Origin: Scleroderma bovista
Lineage: Eukaryota > Basidiomycota > Agaricomycetes > Boletales > Sclerodermataceae
Assembly: GCA_037178675.1 (NCBI GenBank)
Contig: JAYMGJ010000735.1
Location: 1 to 35,669 of the forward strand
Length of the DNA: 35,669 nt
Reading direction: 5' to 3'
The translations under genes were made by a program, and so were the position numbers. Position 1 is the first letter of the stretch. Each line of letters opens with the position of its first letter. The notes beneath the pieces are model-generated. The model was not told the origin of the DNA. It ran no database searches and saw only the letters and a program-made list of their open reading frames with translations. Shown here one piece after another: positions 30,536 to 35,669 of the stretch.

Positions 30536-30988
30536 TGGGTTTAGGTCGAAACAACAACCCAAACACAACACCAACAAAGGACTACGAAAAGTGCAAGTGG
30601 TGGTTTACCTCTGCGGTGTCCTGAGAGGATATGCTGAGGAGGGGGAAAGGGGATCTACACCAACAGGGTGATGCAGACAGTGATGCAGGATACTCCTGGG
30701 GTACAGGAGTAATAGAAGATGAAGGGGATAGGGGTCTGGACTCTTCCTAAAGCCTAGGAAGTGTCAAAGTGGGGATTGGGTTGACTGAGACTGAAACAGC
30801 AATACTACACCTAGAGATTGGTGCAGCAAGGGGACAAGGGGGCTCCTGACGTCCAGAAGCAATGAGAGATGAAGGATTGACTGGCTAGACTCCGCTTGAG
30901 CCTAGAAAAATACTTGGACTTGAATGAATTGAATAAACTTGAGATATCAGAGCCTTTAGACCTTCACTGAAGTCTACAAGACTCAAAG
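30536..30988. other. Non-coding stretch before the - strand Copia LTR
   Basis: Nothing recognisable. It is purine-rich on the + strand (for example AGGAGGGGGAAAGGGG at about 30636) with no open coding frame of note. It could be debris of the decayed upstream gene or of another retroelement end. Confidence 0.4.
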
Positions 30989-31276
30989 TGTTGAAGCAAT
31001 ACCTATGTACGTAGAGGAACTGCTACTCCAACTCACCTGTTGGGTGGAGTGCACAACCAGAGATGGTAGCGGTAGCTGGTTAAGAGCTGTTGTATTATAT
31101 AAGCGATGTCCGCTGTTTATATACAACAAATAGTGTGACACGTGACTGTGACACGTGACGCGTGACATGTAACATCTACTCTAAAGAGGACTATTACTAA
31201 GTCTACACTAATATGGGTCGCAGTCTTGTGCACACTTCGTCGACGGTTTACGCTGGGTGCACGTGCGACTTCAACA
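30989..31276 (-). repeat. 3' LTR of the - strand Copia element (288 bp)
   Basis: Ends are TGTTGAAG / CTTCAACA, as in the + strand LTR. U3 contains repeated GTGACACGTGAC-type motifs (31136-31170) that are fewer in the other LTR, explaining the length difference. The TATA element TATATAAAC is conserved. Confidence 0.92.
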
Positions 31277-31287
31277 CTCCCCCTCGC
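31277..31287 (-). other. Polypurine tract
   Basis: GCGAGGGGGAG on the - strand directly abuts the LTR start, as expected for the plus-strand primer of a retroelement. Confidence 0.8.
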
Positions 31288-31322
31288 TGTGCTGCACGTA
31301 GAGCACTTCAGTGAATAAGGTG

Positions 31323-33182
31323 CTAGATGCTGCCAGAGGGAAACTGTAAGCCTAGTTGAGCTCTGAACTTCGTGAATTTCTTGCGTGGTAAGTTCTTGGT
31401 GAGTAGATCGGCGGGATTTTCAGCACCATCAATGAAGAATAGTTCCATGTTACCTTTCGCGACTGACTCGCGGATTCCGTGGTAGCGGATGTCGATGTGC
31501 TTGGAGCGAGGCTCCGTTACAGGGTTGGATGCCATAAATATGGACCCCTGATTATCACCACAAATCGGGATAGCTTTCAGCTTATAGCTGAGCTCACCGA
31601 GTAGACTCTGAATCCAGGTAACTTGGCGAGCGCAATCGCTCAAAGCCATGTATTCGGCTTCAGTGGACGAGTATGCAATAGTCTTCTGCGCACGAGAAGT
31701 CCAACTGATCAAGCCATCTGCAAGCTTCAGGTAGAAACCTGTCTGCGAGAGGCGAGAGATAGGGTCTGATCCCCAATTTGAGTCCGTGCATGCAATCAGG
31801 CCAGCACCGGATCCACCATTGTACACTAGGGAATAGTTAGGTGTACCAATCAAGTAGCGACAGATATAGAGCGCTTTGGAGAGGTGGTCCTGGGATGGAT
31901 TCGTGGCATGGCGCGAGAGATGGGTGACTGCAAAGGCAATGTCGGGCCTAGTGCCTAACATAAGGTACAGAAGGGACCCAATAACCGTCTGGAAACGGGA
32001 GCGGAGTTCCGCATCAACAGGCTCTGTATTTTTGGTGGCATAGTAGCCAGCCGGCAGTGGGGTGCTTGCAGACTTTGCATTGAGCATGCCGCAGCGTTCA
32101 ATGACCTTTTGGAGGTATGCGCATTGGTCCAAGTGGATAGCGCGACCCTTGTGAGTGATTTGCATTCGGAGGAACTCCTTAGGTTCTCCAAGGTCTCTGC
32201 ACTCCCATTTGCACATGAACTGCGCTTTAATGGCATCAACAACAGCCTTGTTAGGGCCGCAGAATAAAGCATCGTCAACGTAGATAATACCAATGACAAT
32301 GTTGGTGCCTTTCTTCTTGTAGAAGAAGATGCCTGCTTCAGACTTAAGGCGCTCAAACCCGAGCTCTTTGAGAGACTCATCGAGTGTGCACCACCAAGCT
32401 AGGCCGGCCTGTTTGAGGCCATAGAGGGCACGCCAGAGGCGGAGCACTTTGCGCTCTTGCCCGGGAACTGCAAACCCTTCGGGTTGTTCCATGTAGATCT
32501 CTTTGTCGAGCTTGCCATACAAGTAGGCGCTCTGAACGTTGAGTCCAGTGATATACCAGTTTTCAAGTGCAGCAAGCGCAAGCATGAGGCGCACTGTTTC
32601 AAAGCGCACGACTGGTGAGAAGACCTGGTCGAAATCTAATCCCTCAACCTGGGAGAAGCCTTTCGCTACTAAGCGGGCTTTCTTGTGGCCATCTGACTTT
32701 ACATCGAAGACCCATCGATTCTTTATGACCTTCCAGTCTCGGGGACGGTCAACTAGCTCAAAGACCTTGCGCTTTCGCAGCACGTCGAGCTCTTCTTGGC
32801 AAGCAAGTCGCCAGAGTTTCTGCTCAGCTTGGGGTAAGCAAGCAATGTCCTTATAGGACCAGTTGCGGACACTCTCGTATTGAGGGTCGCGGGTTTCGAG
32901 GGCTTTGCCCATCAGATAACGGACTAAGTTTGCTCCCCCTTCCTCACACATCTTTTGCACATCTTCCTCACTGGGCATTGCAGAGGTGTCGGGGAAACCA
33001 CCAGGGATATGGTCTGGTGTGTCCGGTTGTGGGGGTCTAGGGACCTCACCCACTGTTTCTCGCCATCGAGAGGCACTTTCGATATCCCGGAGTTGCTCTA
33101 CGGGATGTCGCCGCTCACCATACACATTACCGGGGCGCAATGGCGCTCTACGTTCACGTTGGGGGCGGGCAGGGATATTCAC
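31323..33182 (-). CDS. Copia Pol: linker end, reverse transcriptase and RNase H
   Basis: An open frame of about 619 codons that in the intact polyprotein would be continuous with integrase. RT begins WRLACQEELDVLRKRKVFEL and KNRWVFDVKSDGHKKARLVA, with QVFSPVVRFETVRLMLALAA, LNVQSAYLYGKLDKEIYMEQ, ALYGLKQAGLAWW and the catalytic YVDD at about 32271-32282. RNase H has CTDSNWGSD, AYSSTEAEYMALSDCARQ, DNQGSIFMASNP, RSKHIDIRYHGIRE and the tail NPADLLTKNLPRKKF. All catalytic residues I can check are present, so the enzyme domain itself looks intact. It is separated from integrase by the upstream stop and frameshift. The matching region is missing from the + strand copy. Confidence 0.9.
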   Translation of the reverse strand: MNIPARPQRERRAPLRPGNVYGERRHPVEQLRDIESASRWRETVGEVPRPPQPDTPDHIPGGFPDTSAMPSEEDVQKMCEEGGANLVRYLMGKALETRDPQYESVRNWSYKDIACLPQAEQKLWRLACQEELDVLRKRKVFELVDRPRDWKVIKNRWVFDVKSDGHKKARLVAKGFSQVEGLDFDQVFSPVVRFETVRLMLALAALENWYITGLNVQSAYLYGKLDKEIYMEQPEGFAVPGQERKVLRLWRALYGLKQAGLAWWCTLDESLKELGFERLKSEAGIFFYKKKGTNIVIGIIYVDDALFCGPNKAVVDAIKAQFMCKWECRDLGEPKEFLRMQITHKGRAIHLDQCAYLQKVIERCGMLNAKSASTPLPAGYYATKNTEPVDAELRSRFQTVIGSLLYLMLGTRPDIAFAVTHLSRHATNPSQDHLSKALYICRYLIGTPNYSLVYNGGSGAGLIACTDSNWGSDPISRLSQTGFYLKLADGLISWTSRAQKTIAYSSTEAEYMALSDCARQVTWIQSLLGELSYKLKAIPICGDNQGSIFMASNPVTEPRSKHIDIRYHGIRESVAKGNMELFFIDGAENPADLLTKNLPRKKFTKFRAQLGLQFPSGSI

Positions 33183-33191
33183 TGCAGGGGG

Positions 33192-33659
33192 TCACGGCAC
33201 ATTCTGGCGGCGTTCAGCTCGGCCAGGGCGCTGCGGTGCCGGAGGTGGCAGATTTCTCGCCGGTGAAGGCGTTCTCGGTGCCGGTGGAGGCACTGGAGAT
33301 GGCGTACGGGGAGGATTTATTTGATTAGGCTCTTCCTCAGGAGCCTCAGGGTCCTCACACTTTGGATCGTCATCCTGCGCTTGGGGATGTGGGTAGCCAT
33401 GGTCGTGTTCCACATCGTCATCACTGTCGATATCATCAGGGGGATTCCCTGGTCAATCAGTGGTAGGTTTTGGATTTGCCCTTCCGAAAGGGTTCTCGAG
33501 AGGTTTGCACCTGTTTTTGGGGCAGCGAGGGAAGTGACGCTCGTCAAAGACGGCGTGAGCATCGGTAAACACTGCATTGGTGGAGCGCATAAACAAGAAG
33601 TTGTGCTCATTGCCAGGGGCAACACCGACATAAGTCATTAGCTCCGACTTGGGAGCCAT
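33192..33659 (-). pseudogene. Copia integrase C-terminus and Pro-rich linker, broken
   Basis: After the 1-nt deletion the next frame reads MAPKSELMTYVGVAPGNEHN and FLFMRSTNAVFTDAHAVF, the integrase C-terminal part, then TGA 33455-33453, then a Pro/Glu-rich linker (EHDHGYPHPQAQDDDPK, EPNQINPPRTPSPVPPPAPR) ending at TGA near 33191 where the + copy keeps Arg (CGA). Together with the flanking frames it shows one former polyprotein. Confidence 0.8.
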
Positions 33660-35669
33660 CTTATTTGCTCAAGCCAGGCTGGGAGGTAGACAAAGGCTCC
33701 ACAGCCAAATATACAGAGGTGATCGATGTTAGGCATCTCCCCCTTAAGCATTTCATGGGGGGTGCGCCATCGCAGGCGAGCTACCGGAGTACGGTTGTAA
33801 AGGTGAGTTGCGTGAGCGAACGCAAATTCCCACCAGGAGTCAGGAATGCAGGCTTGATGCCGCATAGACTCAGCTTTGTCCATGAGAGTGCACCCTAAAC
33901 GCTCAGCGCGGCCATTCTGCATGGGGGTTCTCGGAGCACTTTGATATATTTTAATTCCTTTCTCAAGGAGTGCTCGATCAAACAGATCGGATTTATATTC
34001 TCCGCCGGCATCGGACATCCATCCAACAACGTGCGTATCATGTTGGACGTGCACCATTTCGAGGAAATCTTTGGCAGCCGTAATTGCTGCAGCTTTGGAG
34101 CGAAGAGGCATAGTCCAGGTGTGAGAGGTATAGTCATCGTAGAAGGTGATAACATATTTAAACTTCTGGTACGACGTAACCGGGAAGGATTTGAGATCAG
34201 AGTGCACTAGCTCGAAGGGCTTAGAAGCACGTCTTTCGTTCTCTGGGAAAGCTCGATTGGGCATCTTGCCAAGAGCACATCCAGGGCAAACACAGTCCTC
34301 AGTAGGAAAGTGGATCTCCGGGAAGCGCTGTGTATGCTTTTGTGCGCGTCGGAGTACTTCCTTCGAGGGGTGCCCGAATCTCTGGTGCATAATGTTGTAA
34401 TCGACTTTGCTCATGGAGGCAATATAGTTAGATCTAATTATCGGGATAGATCTAATCCCAAAAATGATGTTGCGATCGTCTTCTGGGTCTGGCCCAAACC
34501 ATAGGCATTCAGCTTTATGAATGAGGCTAATCCCTCGCTTATCGCCAGTGACTTTGTAATTATGCTGGAGCATTTCGCCCATAGAAATAAGGTGCGCAGT
34601 AGCGCCTGGCATATGGAGCACTTGGGTGAGTGTAATGACTTTCTCATCCCCAGAGTTGTGGTCTAGGCACCGGAGTAATACCGTGCCAATGCCAGCAATT
34701 AGTGCTACACCATTTGCGGTTTTGGTGTAGTGCGCTCGCTTTAGCGCGTTATAGGAGGCGAAATCGCCTATATCACCAGTAAAGTGGTGTGATGCGCCAG
34801 AGTCTAGTAGCCAGAAAGCACCAGAGAGTTCGCTATCATCAACCATTTTTCCCTTACAGCCAGCACAGCGTGCATCACTCGTTTCATGAGAACACGAACA
34901 AATATATGCTTTACTCAAGGAGACACGACATGACAAATTGTAGTTACTACTCGCTATATACAGTGACGGCGTAAAGCGCACATGTAAAGGGAGTGTGTCA
35001 GTGTCGGTCAGCACGCGTGCAGAAGGTACTTGCCTGAAAAGGCTGGCCTCCGCGCCCATCGCCATCGACGTCGCGTTGTAGCGGTTGAGGACCATCGCAT
35101 CGATCTCATCGAACTCGTCATCAGCGAACAGCTCGTGAGCGAAGGGCTCTTCATCCCCAAGGGAGATGGCATCCTCCTCATACATTGTGATGTGCTCCTT
35201 GAGACGAGGGCGCTTCAACAAGGAGGGACCTGCCTCGGGCCGGTCCAGGTTCGCACTTGCCGTCGACACAACTTGGTCGAGGGTGCGGATGGTCTGGCAG
35301 GAGGGCTCTACCCCCAGACGGTGTGCCAAGTCGAAGGCCTTGATAGTATTTTCGAAAGCGGGGGGGCCGTAGTGGGCAGCACCGGGAGTGTGAGCCAAAG
35401 CACGAGGGTCAATGGTGGGCTCTGGTCCATCGTAGTGGACATAAGTAGCGAAGGCTGCTTGCTGGGCATTCTCGCGGCGAGCGTGAGCCTTCTTGCCGCT
35501 GCGTCGAGTGCGGCCTCCCTGTCCTTGGGCAGGAGCGTTTCCGCTCGTACCGCCGTTGGACCCGCCTTGCTGCTGCTGCTGCCTCTGGGGCTGCTGCTGC
35601 TGCTGGGCGAACTTAGGGTCAGCCGGCTTGCGCTTCACAGCGCTAAGTTTATTGGCCTGGGGGCCCTTA
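33638..35669 (-). CDS. Copia Gag (3' part), protease and integrase, partial at window edge
   Basis: Open from the window edge for about 675 codons. The gag 3' part has a long Gln-rich run (35563-35605) and an Arg-rich stretch GRTRRSGKKAHARRENAQ, then the protease motif LLDSGASHHFTGD (about 34800). Integrase follows: HQRFGHPSKEVL ... CVCPGCALGKMP zinc motif, VHSDLKSFPVTSY, WMSDAGGEYKS and MQNGRAERLG for the D-D-35-E triad. It ends in a frameshifted tail (WLEQIRWLPSRS) caused by loss of one base near 33678 compared with the + copy. Its 5' end is cut by the window. Confidence 0.9.
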   Translation of the reverse strand, partial: KGPQANKLSAVKRKPADPKFAQQQQQPQRQQQQQGGSNGGTSGNAPAQGQGGRTRRSGKKAHARRENAQQAAFATYVHYDGPEPTIDPRALAHTPGAAHYGPPAFENTIKAFDLAHRLGVEPSCQTIRTLDQVVSTASANLDRPEAGPSLLKRPRLKEHITMYEEDAISLGDEEPFAHELFADDEFDEIDAMVLNRYNATSMAMGAEASLFRQVPSARVLTDTDTLPLHVRFTPSLYIASSNYNLSCRVSLSKAYICSCSHETSDARCAGCKGKMVDDSELSGAFWLLDSGASHHFTGDIGDFASYNALKRAHYTKTANGVALIAGIGTVLLRCLDHNSGDEKVITLTQVLHMPGATAHLISMGEMLQHNYKVTGDKRGISLIHKAECLWFGPDPEDDRNIIFGIRSIPIIRSNYIASMSKVDYNIMHQRFGHPSKEVLRRAQKHTQRFPEIHFPTEDCVCPGCALGKMPNRAFPENERRASKPFELVHSDLKSFPVTSYQKFKYVITFYDDYTSHTWTMPLRSKAAAITAAKDFLEMVHVQHDTHVVGWMSDAGGEYKSDLFDRALLEKGIKIYQSAPRTPMQNGRAERLGCTLMDKAESMRHQACIPDSWWEFAFAHATHLYNRTPVARLRWRTPHEMLKGEMPNIDHLCIFGCGAFVYLPAWLEQIRWLPSRS
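35563..35605 (-). repeat. CAG/CTG-rich run encoding poly-Gln in Gag
   Basis: Two blocks of CAG codons separated by Pro/Arg on the - strand. The + copy (14142-14157) has a single five-Gln block, so the tract varies in length between copies. Confidence 0.8.

Larger units (their letters stand above)
30989..35669 (-). mobile_element. Ty1/copia element, - strand copy, continues past window edge
   Basis: Same family as the element at 12835-17760. Going along the - strand from the right edge: gag (3' part), protease, integrase, linker, reverse transcriptase, RNase H, polypurine tract, 3' LTR. The PR-IN-RT-RH order defines Ty1/copia (Pseudoviridae-type fungal retrotransposon). Lesions are few: a 1-nt deletion near 33678 in integrase, TGA 33455-33453, and TGA near 33191 in the linker. 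The 5' LTR and gag start lie outside the window. Confidence 0.92.

Noticed and set aside
32539..33324. Long + strand open frames opposite Copia Pol
   Set aside because: They are shadows of the high-GC - strand coding frame; translations are Arg/Ser/Gly-rich with no domain.
1..35669. CRISPR arrays, rRNA or tRNA genes
   Set aside because: No regularly spaced identical repeats with unique spacers and no rRNA or tRNA core sequences were seen; this is eukaryotic nuclear DNA.

Overview
The window reads as nuclear DNA of a mushroom-forming basidiomycete (Agaricomycetes). Genes have many short introns (mostly 45-65 bp) with GT(A/G)NGT donors and pyrimidine-CAG acceptors, there is a WC-2-type PAS/GATA protein, and the repeats include Plavaka-type transposases, FunK1-type kinases and Ty1/copia elements. 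Species cannot be assigned from sequence alone.

Region 1 (1-9.3 kb) is conserved gene space on the + strand: a white-collar-2-like photoreceptor partner (550-3082), the protein phosphatase 1 regulator SDS22 (3759-5336), a decayed hypothetical gene (5810-7129) and a CCDC174/DUF4078-type coiled-coil protein (7321-8781). The three intact genes splice to clean frames of 750, 370 and 385 codons.

Region 2 (9.4-17.8 kb) is nested retroelement debris. A Copia-type relic has a probable LTR, a tRNA-iMet half-molecule primer site, about 2.3 kb of decayed protein-coding sequence and then a gag start (9472-12834). It is cut by a second Copia element whose LTR has perfect 8-bp ends (12835 to about 17760). 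That element is itself interrupted by a 1018-bp TIR element flanked by TA (15291-16308), and it ends abruptly before its reverse transcriptase.

Region 3 (17.8-19.3 kb) is non-coding, tandem-repeated and microsatellite-rich. Region 4 (19.3-30.5 kb) is a mobile-gene cluster: an intact 160-aa coiled-coil-like gene (-), a Plavaka transposase (+), a FunK1 kinase starting 11 bp after it (+), an IS630/Tc1-type DD34E transposase (+), a SAM-like protein gene (-), an inverted copy of the FunK1 tail, and a decayed gene resembling DUF6532 proteins (+). Except for the coiled-coil gene, the protein genes of this cluster carry in-frame stops or frame changes.

Region 5 (30.99-35.67 kb) is a better-preserved copy of the second Copia family on the - strand, running off the right edge. 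It has its 3' LTR, polypurine tract, RT/RNase H, integrase, protease and part of gag.

The most interesting system is the compact Plavaka - FunK1 - SAM-like arrangement. Plavaka stop to FunK1 start is 11 bp, and FunK1-tail stop to SAM-like start is 39 bp on the other strand. This suggests a transposon with kinase and SAM-like genes as cargo in one transcription unit, later rearranged by an inversion between 110-bp inverted repeats. A second theme is transition decay (CGA to TGA, TGG to TGA/TAG, CAG to TAG) confined to the repeats and one decayed gene.
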